A stretch of DNA of 42,892 nt from Clostridia bacterium (GCA_017546165.1 JAFYXL010000032.1:1-42892), one strand, 5' to 3'; positions 34,744-42,781 are shown, counted from the first letter of the stretch. Notes: a model not told the origin generated them from the letters alone. Numbers and translations: made by a program.

Positions 34744-34790
34744 TTTATCAGCGACAACATTTAAAGACCCAGCTTTGCTGATAAAGGTCT
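34744..34790 (-). promoter_or_regulatory. Alternative hairpins in the glmS leader, between ribozyme and RBS
   Basis: GCTGATAAA (34777-34785) can pair perfectly with TTTATCAGC (34744-34752). Part of it (34777-34780) is needed instead for another hairpin, AGACC..CAGC with GCTG..GGTCT (34765-34773 with 34777-34790). The two folds exclude each other. Neither is followed by a T-run, and the site is about 40 bases before the start codon. Function is inferred only from the pairing. Confidence 0.5.
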
Positions 34791-34814
34791 CATGATGTTA
34801 CCGTATGTTTTGAA

Positions 34815-34963
34815 TCTAGCATACAGAAGACTTTGTTCACAAATCACTTTGTGTTTTTTGTTTTCTGCAAGCGGTGGTGCTTTCCACCGTGGGGCATCCG
34901 CCGAATATTTCGATACTCCCCAACCTCGTCAACTGCATATGCCTAAAATACAGTCCTGGCGCT
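34815..34963 (-). ncRNA. glmS self-cleaving ribozyme (riboswitch)
   Basis: On the minus strand the cleavage site lies between A 34963 and G 34962, at the start of GCGCCAGGACTG. The conserved core follows in order: GTTGACGAGG, TATCGA, TTCGGCGG and TGCCCC; then the P3 hairpin GGTGG..CCACC and the P4 region CACAAA/TTTGTG. Glucosamine-6-phosphate acts as cofactor for cleavage, which destabilises the glmS mRNA. The 3' limit is approximate. Confidence 0.93.
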
Positions 34964-35034
34964 TTTACATTTGTCAGATTTAAAAAAATGACCTCCTTTA
35001 CATTATATTCAAGGCACAAAACTCCGACATTAGC

Positions 35035-35063
35035 ATTATAACACGTAATTAAGATAATTGCAA
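35035..35063 (-). promoter_or_regulatory. Promoter of the glmS operon
   Basis: Minus strand TTGCAA (35063-35058), 17-base spacer, TATAAT (35040-35035). About 70 bases upstream of the ribozyme cleavage site. A strong AAAGGAGGT at 34992-35000 in this stretch has no useful reading frame behind it. Confidence 0.75.
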
Positions 35064-35114
35064 CAATAAAAATAAATTTACACGATATTACAACACATTA
35101 AGATGTTTTTTGTG

Positions 35115-35153
35115 CAAAAATGCCCTTTTGCCAGGGGAAATGGCAAAAGGGCA
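35115..35153 (-). terminator. Terminator of the Na/Pi cotransporter gene
   Basis: Perfect 13-base stem TGCCCTTTTGCCA with its complement (35121-35133 and 35141-35153), then T5 on the minus strand. Confidence 0.9.
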
Positions 35154-35161
35154 AGTGGGTT

Positions 35162-36937
35162 TTAAAGCGCGTATTTGGCTTTATATTCTTCATAGAGAAC
35201 CTCAAATGAGTTGTCATTGTTGTTCTTAAGATTTTTGAGATATTCGTGAGTTTCAAACGAGTCATTTGAAATCTCGATAAGGCAAACTGCAATGTTAGAA
35301 CAATGGTCTGAAATTCTTTCGTAATTTGTAACAAGGTCCGAGAGAATAAATCCAAGTTCCATTGTGCATTCGCCACTCCTGAGACGTGCAATATGACCAT
35401 TTTTGATTTTACGTTTCAAACGGTCAATAACCTGTTCAAGGGGTTCTACGTTCTTAGCTATCTCAATATCACCGTTTATAAGTGCGGACACTGCAAGGTT
35501 AAGAACTTCGAGGGTAGCAGCGGTAATAACCTTTATGTCATTCTGGGCCTGAGGCGAGAATGACACACCCTTTTCGTGGATTTCCTGTGCAGCCTCTGCG
35601 ATATTTACCGCGTGGTCGGAGATCCTTTCAATATCACCTATGCAGTGAAGGAGCTCGGTTACTGCTTTACTGTCTTTAGATGACATTTGGTTTGCAGCAA
35701 CTTTGACCAAATAAGTACTTGTTTTATCTTCGTATTTATCTACGGTTTTCTCGGATTCCATAATACTTGTAAACTTCTTTTGATCAAAATTATTTAAAAT
35801 TTCAGTTGAGCTAACAAAGGCTTCCTGGGCAATTTTTGCCATATCACAAACCAGTTCGCGACATTTTTCAACCGCAAAGGTGGGAATTGAAAGGAATCTG
35901 TCATCGAGAGCGGCAAAGTCGTCGGCTTTTTCGGCTAAGCGTTTGCCTTTTACTGACTTCACAGCAAGCTTTTCGATTGGGCCACAGAATGGCATAAGAA
36001 TAATTGTTGAAATTATGTTAAATACTGTATGGGCAATAGCAATTGAAACAAAGGAAGCATAACCTGCCATAAATTCTACAATAGGTGCAAAGCCCACATA
36101 ATACAGGAGATAAAAGACAACAGATACAACCACAACACCTATCATCTTAATATAAAGACAGGACAAAGCAACCCTTTTGGATTCAGCATTTCCGCTGATT
36201 GCAGAAATTATTGGTGTAATTGTTGTTCCAATATTCATACCCAAAAGAACAGGAAGGGCAGTAGCGTGGGTAATCATACCCGCACCTGCAAGAACCTGCA
36301 AAATACCAACAGATGCAGACGAACTTTGGATAATGGCAGTAAAGATTGTACCAACTACAATACCCATAACGGGGTTGTTTGAGAACATTGTAAGGATACC
36401 CTGAAAGCTTTCGTTTTCCTTAAACGAGCTTACGGAATCACTCATTGCTTCCATACCAAAAATAAGGACTGAAAAGCCTAAAAGAATGGTAGCAATGTTC
36501 TTTTTAGCATCACTTTTGCTGGTCATGGTTATTACCACCCCAATTGCAGCAAGAACAGGGGTAAAGTTCTCGGGTTTGAGCAGGTCAAGGAATTCTGCAC
36601 CGTCAATATCCTTAAGACTGAGCAACCATGCGGTAACAGTTGTACCAATGTTTGCGCCCATTATTATACTTATGGTCTGACCCAGTTTCATAATGCCGGA
36701 GTTAACAAAACCAACAAGCATAACCGTGGTAGCGGAAGAGCTTTGTATAACAGCTGTAACTATAAAACCAAGCAAGAGTCCCATCCATTTATTTGATGTA
36801 AGTCTTGCGAGGATGGATTCAAGTTTGCCACCTGCCAATTTTTTGAGGCCGTCGCCCATAAGGTCCATACCAAAAAGGAACAGAGAAAGGCCGCCTACCA
36901 GCTGAAGTATTACAATAAGCATAGTTAAAAAATCCAT
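35162..36937 (-). CDS. Na/Pi-cotransporter family protein with PhoU-like C-terminus
   Basis: 591 residues from ATG 36937, which has AAGGAGA nine bases upstream; an upstream extension to 37108 is not supported. The membrane half carries two copies of the family repeat with QSSSA (IQSSSATTVM and IQSSSASVGI), as in NptA/YjbB-type phosphate carriers. The cytoplasmic C-terminal part (about 360-591) is helical and PhoU-like (DKYEDKTSTYLVKVA, DIERISDHAVNIAE, YERISDHCSNIA). Transports inorganic phosphate with Na+, probably regulated by the PhoU-like tail. Monocistronic. Confidence 0.92.
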   Translation of the reverse strand: MDFLTMLIVILQLVGGLSLFLFGMDLMGDGLKKLAGGKLESILARLTSNKWMGLLLGFIVTAVIQSSSATTVMLVGFVNSGIMKLGQTISIIMGANIGTTVTAWLLSLKDIDGAEFLDLLKPENFTPVLAAIGVVITMTSKSDAKKNIATILLGFSVLIFGMEAMSDSVSSFKENESFQGILTMFSNNPVMGIVVGTIFTAIIQSSSASVGILQVLAGAGMITHATALPVLLGMNIGTTITPIISAISGNAESKRVALSCLYIKMIGVVVVSVVFYLLYYVGFAPIVEFMAGYASFVSIAIAHTVFNIISTIILMPFCGPIEKLAVKSVKGKRLAEKADDFAALDDRFLSIPTFAVEKCRELVCDMAKIAQEAFVSSTEILNNFDQKKFTSIMESEKTVDKYEDKTSTYLVKVAANQMSSKDSKAVTELLHCIGDIERISDHAVNIAEAAQEIHEKGVSFSPQAQNDIKVITAATLEVLNLAVSALINGDIEIAKNVEPLEQVIDRLKRKIKNGHIARLRSGECTMELGFILSDLVTNYERISDHCSNIAVCLIEISNDSFETHEYLKNLKNNNDNSFEVLYEEYKAKYAL

Positions 36938-37120
36938 AACTGTTTGTCTCCTTTTTCTTTTGCGTAGTGAGATAAATTTTTTAAATATGTACAAGAAAAT
37001 CAAAAAAATGAAATTCCTACAAATATTATAATAACACAAACATTGTAAAATTGGAAGAGGAATTTTGAGAAAATGACATAAAATTTGTTTTTTGTGGGCA
37101 AAAGTCAAATAGTTTTGGTC

Positions 37121-37149
37121 TTGACTGGCAAAAATCCTTGGAGTATAAT
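37121..37149 (+). promoter_or_regulatory. Promoter of the seven-gene M42 operon
   Basis: TTGACT (37121-37126), 17-base spacer, TATAAT (37144-37149). No other clear promoter is seen before 41664. Confidence 0.85.
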
Positions 37150-37228
37150 AAAAATTGATTACGATAAGTATTTTAGACAGAAATTTGCAAACTATAAATT
37201 ATTATAGTTTTATTTTAGAGGTATTGAT

Positions 37229-38248
37229 ATGGAGATATTAAAGAAGCTTGCAGACAACAGCGGTATTTCGGGATATGAGAATGAATTCGCCAAATCACTT
37301 CAAAAGATGCTTGAAAGTTACTGCAGCCAAGTGGAGATAAACAAAACAGGCAGCGTTGTTGCAAATTTTAGAAATTACGATGATAATAAAAAAACCATTC
37401 TTCTTGAGGCACATCTTGATCGCATAGGTCTTGTGGTTTCTGAAATATTGGAGAATGGATTTTTAAAATTTAAAGCTCTTGGCGGAGTAGATGACAGAAC
37501 ACTTCCTGCATCAGAGATTTATGTTTTGGGCAAGGAGAGTATTTTTGGCGTAATTGGTGCACTTCCCCCACACCTTAAAAGCGGTAGTTCGGATGACGGG
37601 TTTGTGAAAATTCAGGATATGATGATTGACACCGGATTTTCGAAAGAAGAACTGAAAGACAAAATTTCTGTAGGGGATCCTGTGTTGCTTAAGTGTGAGT
37701 TTTGTGAACTTTTGGGAAGCCGGGTTTCTTCTGCTGCACTTGACAATCGTGCAGGTATAGCTGCTATATTGTGTGCACTTGATATGCTAAAAACGGAGGA
37801 CCTTAAATATAATATCAAGATAGCTTTTACTGTTGGTGAGGAGCTTGGCCTTTTGGGGGCAAGAACCATCGATTGTGAGGATGTTGACCTTGCTATTGTT
37901 GTGGATGTGACCCACGGCAAAACGCCTGATGCCAAACCTGAGGGGACATTTGTTCTTGGCTCAGGTGCCATAATCTGTCGCGGACCCAACCTTGACTTTG
38001 GCATTACAAAAAAAGTGATTGAAACTGCAGAAAAACAAGGCATTTTACATGACATTGAGGTGTCGGCAGGGAACACAGGCACAAATGCTTGGGTAATACA
38101 GACATTGGAACAAGGTATCAGGTGCGTTTTGCTGTCAATTCCGTTGCGATATATGCACACAGCGGTTGAGACTATTGATACTGATGATGTAAAAAGCGTG
38201 GCAAAACTGATCGCCGAATGTGTTAAGGGAGGTGACCTTCTTGCTTAA
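37229..38248 (+). CDS. M42-family metallo-aminopeptidase, paralogue 1
   Basis: 339 residues. All metal and catalytic positions are present: H62/D64 (AHLDRIG), D172 (LDNRAG), E204/E205 (GEELGLLGA), D226 and H310 (RYMH). M42 enzymes form hollow tetrahedral dodecamers (TET) that trim peptides. The glycine loop is GNTGTNAW rather than the usual GGTDAG-like form, so this copy is divergent but should be active. First gene of the operon, with AGAGGT before the ATG. It overlaps the next gene by eight bases. Confidence 0.9.
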   Translation: MEILKKLADNSGISGYENEFAKSLQKMLESYCSQVEINKTGSVVANFRNYDDNKKTILLEAHLDRIGLVVSEILENGFLKFKALGGVDDRTLPASEIYVLGKESIFGVIGALPPHLKSGSSDDGFVKIQDMMIDTGFSKEELKDKISVGDPVLLKCEFCELLGSRVSSAALDNRAGIAAILCALDMLKTEDLKYNIKIAFTVGEELGLLGARTIDCEDVDLAIVVDVTHGKTPDAKPEGTFVLGSGAIICRGPNLDFGITKKVIETAEKQGILHDIEVSAGNTGTNAWVIQTLEQGIRCVLLSIPLRYMHTAVETIDTDDVKSVAKLIAECVKGGDLLA

Positions 38249-39260
38249 AAAACTAACCGAGAGCTTTGGGGTATCGGGATATGAGATGCCTGTGGCTGAT
38301 ATTATATATGAGGAAGTAAAAAAATTTTGCACTGATATTAAGTTTGACAATATGGGCAATTTGAAGGTGTTTAAAAGGTCAAAGACCGAGCTTCCCCCAA
38401 AAGTGTTACTTTCCGCACATATGGACGAGGTTGGGTTGATTATTACCGATGTGACAGAAGAAGGTTATTTCAAATTTGCTTCAGTAGGGGGCATTGATCC
38501 CAAGGTCCTGATCGCACAGCGAGTGAATGTTAACGGACTAAAGGGCGTTATTTCTACCAAAGCTGTGCACCTTACTACGGCGGAAGAACGAAAACAAAAT
38601 CTGTCCGAGGACAAGCTTTATATTGATATTGGCGCAAAAGATAAAAACGAGGCACAAAAAGTAGCAAAGCCCGGGGATTATTGCGTATTTGACAGCAAGT
38701 ACACAGAGTTTGGAAATCAGATAAAAGCAAAGGCACTTGATGACCGTATAGGCTGTGCTATTATGATTGAAATACTCAAAAAGGATTGGCCGGTTGACCT
38801 TTACTGCAACTTTACCGTTCAGGAAGAAGTGGGACTCCGCGGTGCAAGGGTTGCAAGTCGCGGAATAAATCCGGACTATGCAGTTGTTATTGAAGGAACT
38901 ACCTGCAATGATTTGCCGGGAGTTGAGGCGAATCTGAGAGTTACCAAAATCGGTGCAGGACCGGCTATTTCAATTTTAGATTCTGCAAGCAAAGGCAACG
39001 AAGAACTTATAGCTCTGCTTGAAAAGTCTGCAACAAGGCACAATATCCCTTACCAATTCAAAGCATCAACTGCCGGGGGAAACGACGCAGGGACAATTTG
39101 TATCACAGACGGCGGAATTAAAACCGCATCTTTGTCGGTGCCATGCAGATATATACATTCGCCTGTATGTGTAATGAATAAATCAGACTTTGAAAATTGC
39201 AGAAGATTGATTGAAGTATTTTTGGAAGATATGGGAAAGGATGGCAAAATCAATGATTAG
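38241..39260 (+). CDS. M42-family metallo-aminopeptidase, paralogue 2 (canonical)
   Basis: 339 residues from a TTG start at 38241 with GGGAGGTG six bases upstream; this start aligns the N-terminus (LKKLTESFGVSGYE) with that of paralogue 1 (LKKLADNSGISGYE). Canonical motifs: H60/D62 (AHMDEVG), D167 (ALDDRIG), E195/E196 (QEEVGLRGA), E218, GGNDAG and H306 (CRYIHSP). Expected active. Overlaps both neighbours by eight bases (38241-38248 and 39253-39260), which implies coupled translation and fixed ratios. Confidence 0.92.
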   Translation: MLKKLTESFGVSGYEMPVADIIYEEVKKFCTDIKFDNMGNLKVFKRSKTELPPKVLLSAHMDEVGLIITDVTEEGYFKFASVGGIDPKVLIAQRVNVNGLKGVISTKAVHLTTAEERKQNLSEDKLYIDIGAKDKNEAQKVAKPGDYCVFDSKYTEFGNQIKAKALDDRIGCAIMIEILKKDWPVDLYCNFTVQEEVGLRGARVASRGINPDYAVVIEGTTCNDLPGVEANLRVTKIGAGPAISILDSASKGNEELIALLEKSATRHNIPYQFKASTAGGNDAGTICITDGGIKTASLSVPCRYIHSPVCVMNKSDFENCRRLIEVFLEDMGKDGKIND

Positions 39261-40146
39261 TGAAATTTATAGCGTGTTTTCACCCTCAGGAAGAGAAGAG
39301 AAAATGCGTGAGTATATAGCAGATAAAATCAGCGGAATTTTTGATAAGGTTGAAAGCGATAATTTTGGTAATCTGGTGGCAAGATCAGGGAACGGTGATT
39401 TTTGTATCGAATGCAGTATGGACAGCTGTGGTATTATGATTGTGCATATTGAGGACGGCAAGGCATACTTTGCCGGAGTTGGAGGTATAAATGCAGAATA
39501 TTTAATAGGTAAAAAGATTTTATTCTGTGATAACAGCATAGGGATTGTCAGATATGACGGCAAAACCCCAAACGAGGCAAAAGTATCAGATCTTTATCTT
39601 GAATGTGATTCAAGCAATTTGAAAATTGGTGATTTTGGAGTGGTAAAGTCTGGTTATTGCGAGACAGGTGACAAAATGTTTGCCAATGGTCTGGGGAGCA
39701 AAATAGGACTTGCTGCTGTTCTCGAAACTTTGACAAAGTTTGAAAAAATAGATAACTTGTGTGTATTATTCTCTTCGCAAAAACGATTGGGCGCAAGGGG
39801 AATACAGGCATTTTTGGGAGCAAATGAGTTTGATAAGATTATAACTGTTGAAGGTGTAGCGGATAAAAGTATTAAAGCGTGTGCCTTGGTAGTTGCAGAC
39901 CGGAATGGTGTTTGCAATACAGACTTCAAAGATGAATTAGAAAAAGTAATAGACAACATAGCAGTTACAGACGATGATTTATGTATGGGCAATATTACCG
40001 CATCGGGCAAAGGTGCAAAATGTGCAGCACTAGGGATACCTGTTTCTCACAAGGACAAAAATTTTGAATGTGTAAAAAAGACAGACTTTTTCAGCGGAGC
40101 GGATTATTTGAAAGAGGTAATTGAAAATTTACAAAACAAAAGATAA
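39253..40146 (+). CDS. M42-like protein lacking catalytic residues (pseudo-peptidase), paralogue 3
   Basis: 297 residues from ATG 39253. It aligns to the other two along its length (PSGREEKMREY, AGVGGINAEYLIG, KANGLGSKIGLAAVLE-like core, TVEG), but key positions differ: His of AHMD is S55, bridging Asp of LDDR is G148, and the Glu pair of QEEVG is K177-R178. Only E200 and perhaps a C-terminal His remain. The frame is intact and the gene is coupled to paralogue 2, so it is not a decaying pseudogene. I infer a non-catalytic subunit of a mixed M42 shell or a peptide-binding regulator. ATG 39241 is an alternative start but has no spacing to the RBS. Confidence 0.85.
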   Translation: MISEIYSVFSPSGREEKMREYIADKISGIFDKVESDNFGNLVARSGNGDFCIECSMDSCGIMIVHIEDGKAYFAGVGGINAEYLIGKKILFCDNSIGIVRYDGKTPNEAKVSDLYLECDSSNLKIGDFGVVKSGYCETGDKMFANGLGSKIGLAAVLETLTKFEKIDNLCVLFSSQKRLGARGIQAFLGANEFDKIITVEGVADKSIKACALVVADRNGVCNTDFKDELEKVIDNIAVTDDDLCMGNITASGKGAKCAALGIPVSHKDKNFECVKKTDFFSGADYLKEVIENLQNKR

Positions 40147-40159
40147 AGGAGTAAGTATT

Positions 40160-40582
40160 ATGTTTGTAAAACAAGTTTCGGTGTTTATGGAAAACAAAGC
40201 GGGTAAGCTTGGCAATATCACAGGTCTGCTCCGGAAAGGAAATATAGATATCAGAGCGTTCAGTATTGCGGATACTACAGAGTTTGGTATTTTCAGAATT
40301 ATTGTTAAGGACCCTATGCGTGCGGTTGAAATTTTAAGGGAGAATAATATGACCGCTCAGGTAAATGACGTTATTGTTGCTGTAATGGCAGACAAGGTCG
40401 GAGCCTTTGATGAGGTTGTTCAGCCAATTTGTGATGCAGGTATTGATATAAAGTATCTCTATTCGTTTATTGGCGAGAAGGAAGCTACCGGCAGAGTTGC
40501 TATATGTGTTGATGATATGAAAAAGGCAATTGCCATACTAAGAGAACGTGGCGTCGAACTTTCGACCCAGGATACCATTTAG
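40160..40582 (+). CDS. Tandem ACT-domain protein
   Basis: 140 residues from ATG 40160 with AAAGGAG at good distance. Two ACT domains: about 1-68 (VSVFMENKAGKLGNITGLLRKGNIDIRAFSIADT split at GNIT) and 70-140 (DKVGAFDEVVQPICDAGIDIKYLYSF). No catalytic domain. ACT pairs bind amino acids and usually regulate; in many Clostridia similar proteins lie beside phenylacetate-CoA ligase genes, absent here. Within this operon it could sense amino acids released by the peptidases. Thirteen bases after paralogue 3. Confidence 0.88.
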   Translation: MFVKQVSVFMENKAGKLGNITGLLRKGNIDIRAFSIADTTEFGIFRIIVKDPMRAVEILRENNMTAQVNDVIVAVMADKVGAFDEVVQPICDAGIDIKYLYSFIGEKEATGRVAICVDDMKKAIAILRERGVELSTQDTI

Positions 40583-40593
40583 AGGAGCAGACT

Positions 40594-40908
40594 ATGAAAA
40601 AAGAATGTGTTTTGTATGATCGTGAATGTATGAACTGTGGTGAATGTAATATATGCGACCTGGACCCCAAAAAAGTCTGCGACAACTGTGGCATATGCCT
40701 TGAAATGGATGATGATTACAAGATTATCGATGTTGATTTGACCCTTGAAGAAGCTGACGGGCCTGAACTTTTAAGTTACGAAGAAACGTTCCCCGAAAAA
40801 GCTTTCATTGGAGAAAAGCCTTGGGACGAGGACGACGATTTTGATGATGACTTTTATGAAGACGAGGAATTTGATGACTATGACGAAGAAGATTCTTTGG
40901 ATTTTTAA
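40594..40908 (+). CDS. Cys-cluster protein with acidic tail, unknown function
   Basis: 104 residues. Eight Cys in the first 35 residues: C5, C12-xx-C15-xx-C18-xx-C21 and C29-xx-C32-xx-C35, a pattern that could hold zinc or an Fe-S cluster. From about residue 76 nearly all residues are Asp or Glu with aromatic residues between. No known family recognised. GAGGAGC lies before the ATG, 11 bases after the ACT gene; the 3' end overlaps the rhodanese gene by 29 bases in another frame. Confidence 0.75.
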   Translation: MKKECVLYDRECMNCGECNICDLDPKKVCDNCGICLEMDDDYKIIDVDLTLEEADGPELLSYEETFPEKAFIGEKPWDEDDDFDDDFYEDEEFDDYDEEDSLDF

Positions 40909-41329
40909 AGTTTTACTTTGCATACTGCTCACAGCTTGCGGAAACGATAGCGGTACAGGAATTATCGGCGGTGCAGACGGACCGACGGCAATATTAGTTT
41001 CCGAAAAAGGAGAAAAAGCAATGTATGAACAAATCACGGCAGAGGATGCCAAAAAGATAATGGATTCAGACGAGAAATATATCATACTCGACGTAAGAGA
41101 ACAGGATGAATATGATAGTGGTCATATATCTGGAGCAATCCTGATTCCATATACCGAAATTGAGAATAAAGCAGAAGAAATGCTACCGGATAAGGATAAT
41201 CTTATTCTTGTATATTGCAGGTCAGGCAGACGAAGCAAAATTGCAGCCGAGACTCTCACCAAACTCGGTTATACCAATATAAAAGAGTTCGGAGGTATTA
41301 TCGACTGGCCGTATGAGGTGGAGAAATGA
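40880..41329 (+). CDS. Rhodanese-domain lipoprotein with GGADGPT motif
   Basis: 149 residues from ATG 40880. Lipoprotein signal with LTAC (17-20), then GIIGGADGPTAILV (27-40), then one rhodanese domain (about 48-149) with active-site C113 in YCRSGRRSK, a six-residue loop typical of sulfurtransferases, and DVREQDEY. So a sulfur carrier is probably tethered to the outer face of the membrane. The motif is shared with the lipoprotein at 2370-3332. The start lies inside the preceding gene; GAGGA is 11 bases upstream. ATG 40874 is an alternative start. A GGADGPT hit may cause misnaming as decarboxylase beta subunit. Confidence 0.85.
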   Translation: MTKKILWIFKVLLCILLTACGNDSGTGIIGGADGPTAILVSEKGEKAMYEQITAEDAKKIMDSDEKYIILDVREQDEYDSGHISGAILIPYTEIENKAEEMLPDKDNLILVYCRSGRRSKIAAETLTKLGYTNIKEFGGIIDWPYEVEK

Positions 41330-41664
41330 GTAATAAATGTAAAACGGCAATATCTGTTATAGGAATAGTTTTAAGTATCGCATTATTGGCCATAAGCGCG
41401 GTGCTGGCAGAAGAGGCGATTATAAGACCTGCCTTAGCAGTTACATTTACCGTGATTTCTGCAATTTTAGTCTTTGTTGCAATCTTCTATGCCGCAAAAA
41501 TTGACTATGAGACAGGTGTATATGAATGCAGAAAATGCGGACATACCTTTAAACCGACTTTTAAGGCATATACCTTAGGTGCCCATACTCTAAGCACGCG
41601 ACATCTTAAATGCTCTGGATGCGGAGAAAAATCTTGGTGTAAAAGAAAGAACAGAAGAGTTTGA
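41326..41664 (+). CDS. Membrane protein with C-terminal zinc ribbon, unknown function
   Basis: 112 residues: two membrane segments (about 8-28 and 36-56) and a cytoplasmic zinc ribbon with CRKCG (about 68-72) and CSGCG (about 95-99), followed by a basic tail KRKNRRV. Overlaps the rhodanese gene by ATGA. Last gene of the operon. I recognise the ribbon as a pattern found in small membrane proteins of Clostridia but know no function. Confidence 0.78.
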   Translation: MSNKCKTAISVIGIVLSIALLAISAVLAEEAIIRPALAVTFTVISAILVFVAIFYAAKIDYETGVYECRKCGHTFKPTFKAYTLGAHTLSTRHLKCSGCGEKSWCKRKNRRV

Positions 41665-41726
41665 TAAAGCTTTTCCAAAAAGAACAGAAAGTCACAAATT
41701 AACTTTTCTAAAACAAATAAAAACAT

Positions 41727-41762
41727 GGAAACAGCCGATGCCATTTCGCATCGGCTGTTTCC
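41727..41762. terminator. Strong hairpin between the M42 operon and birA
   Basis: Perfect 15-base stem (41727-41741 with 41748-41762), loop CATTTC. On the minus strand it is followed after two bases by GTTTTTATTTG, so it mainly serves birA. On the plus strand the T-run is poor. Confidence 0.8.
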
Positions 41763-41884
41763 GTATCTAAAAATTTTCTTTAGCTGCACTTTTTTGCAGT
41801 TTGGATGCAATCGAAAAAAGGGGATTAACGCTTAATTTTGCACACACACTATGGTATCCTATAAATGAATATTCATAGCCAAAA

Positions 41885-42679
41885 CTAGTTTGTGAAATTT
41901 TCACTGCCAAGAGAAATCTCGCCTGATTTCAAAACGACCTTTTCTCCGTTTTCAAGTCGTGCAATCAAATTCCCTTCCATATTTATATCAATTGCTGTTC
42001 CTGTAAACGTTTCACCGTTTTTAGTAAAGTTTATTCTCTTATTCAAAACAAGAGAGTAGGCTTTGTACTCATCAATTAATTTTTGAATATTATTTTCTAT
42101 ATATATTGTACGAAGTTCGTTTATAATATAAGCAATAATTTCGTTTCTGCTGATATTTTCAGGGAAGACAGAACCTGCAACATTGCCTAATTTCCCGGGA
42201 AATACTTGGTCGGGGGTGGTGACATTCAAGCCAATTCCTACAATAATATTATCTATTGTTCCTTTGATGGAGTCGTTCGTGATCTCGGCAAGGATGCCGC
42301 AAACCTTTTTTTGGCACATAAAAATATCATTTACCCATTTTATTTCGGCTGGAGTTTTTGAAATGTTGTTCAAAACACGGCAAACGGCAACGCCTGCGGC
42401 CACGGTCAAAAACGACATAGGAATTGCGATTTTTTCAGGCTTCAAAAGGATGCTCATATAAATCCCAGTACCTTCCGGCGAAAAAAATTCTCTGCCAAGA
42501 CGACCACGACCTTCTGTCTGACTGTCGGCTATGACGACGGTTTCGTGAGGAGAACCGGATTTTGCCAGGTATTTTGCGTAGGAATTTGTCGAATTTATTG
42601 TTTTTAAGACGATTATATTAAATGAAGATTTTTTATTGACCAGGGAAGTAATTTCTTCCTTTATAATATTGTCGGTCAA
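41885..42679 (-). CDS. birA: Biotin-protein ligase, class I (no DNA-binding domain)
   Basis: 264 residues from a TTG start at 42679, which follows GGGAGGTG; ATG 42694 and 42718 lack an RBS. Attaches biotin to carboxylase carrier proteins. The biotinyl-AMP loop GRGRLGREFFSPEGTG, KWVNDI and KVCGILAE are present, and the C-terminal SH3-like domain is complete. The N-terminal helix-turn-helix of repressor-type BirA is missing, so it cannot regulate biotin genes itself. Confidence 0.93.
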   Translation of the reverse strand: MTDNIIKEEITSLVNKKSSFNIIVLKTINSTNSYAKYLAKSGSPHETVVIADSQTEGRGRLGREFFSPEGTGIYMSILLKPEKIAIPMSFLTVAAGVAVCRVLNNISKTPAEIKWVNDIFMCQKKVCGILAEITNDSIKGTIDNIIVGIGLNVTTPDQVFPGKLGNVAGSVFPENISRNEIIAYIINELRTIYIENNIQKLIDEYKAYSLVLNKRINFTKNGETFTGTAIDINMEGNLIARLENGEKVVLKSGEISLGSENFTN

Positions 42680-42708
42680 ATTCTCACCTCCCATAAGTGT
42701 ATAAAAAC

Positions 42709-42737
42709 AGTATATCACAGCACTAAATTTGCGTCAA
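42709..42737 (-). promoter_or_regulatory. Promoter of birA
   Basis: Minus strand TTGACG (42737-42732), 17-base spacer, TATACT (42714-42709). Confidence 0.82.
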
Positions 42738-42781
42738 GAAAAGGCCGAGGAAAAAAACTTGAAAAAAATCGAAAAAAAGTA

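Noticed and set aside
36938..37108. N-terminal extension of the Na/Pi cotransporter
   Set aside because: Basic, low-complexity translation of an AT-rich leader; the internal ATG at 36937 has AAGGAGA.
41830..41878. Plus-strand promoter-like TTGCAC..TATAAA and ATGAATATTCAT palindrome after the M42 operon
   Set aside because: Spacer is 16 and no gene follows in that direction; chance match in AT-rich DNA.
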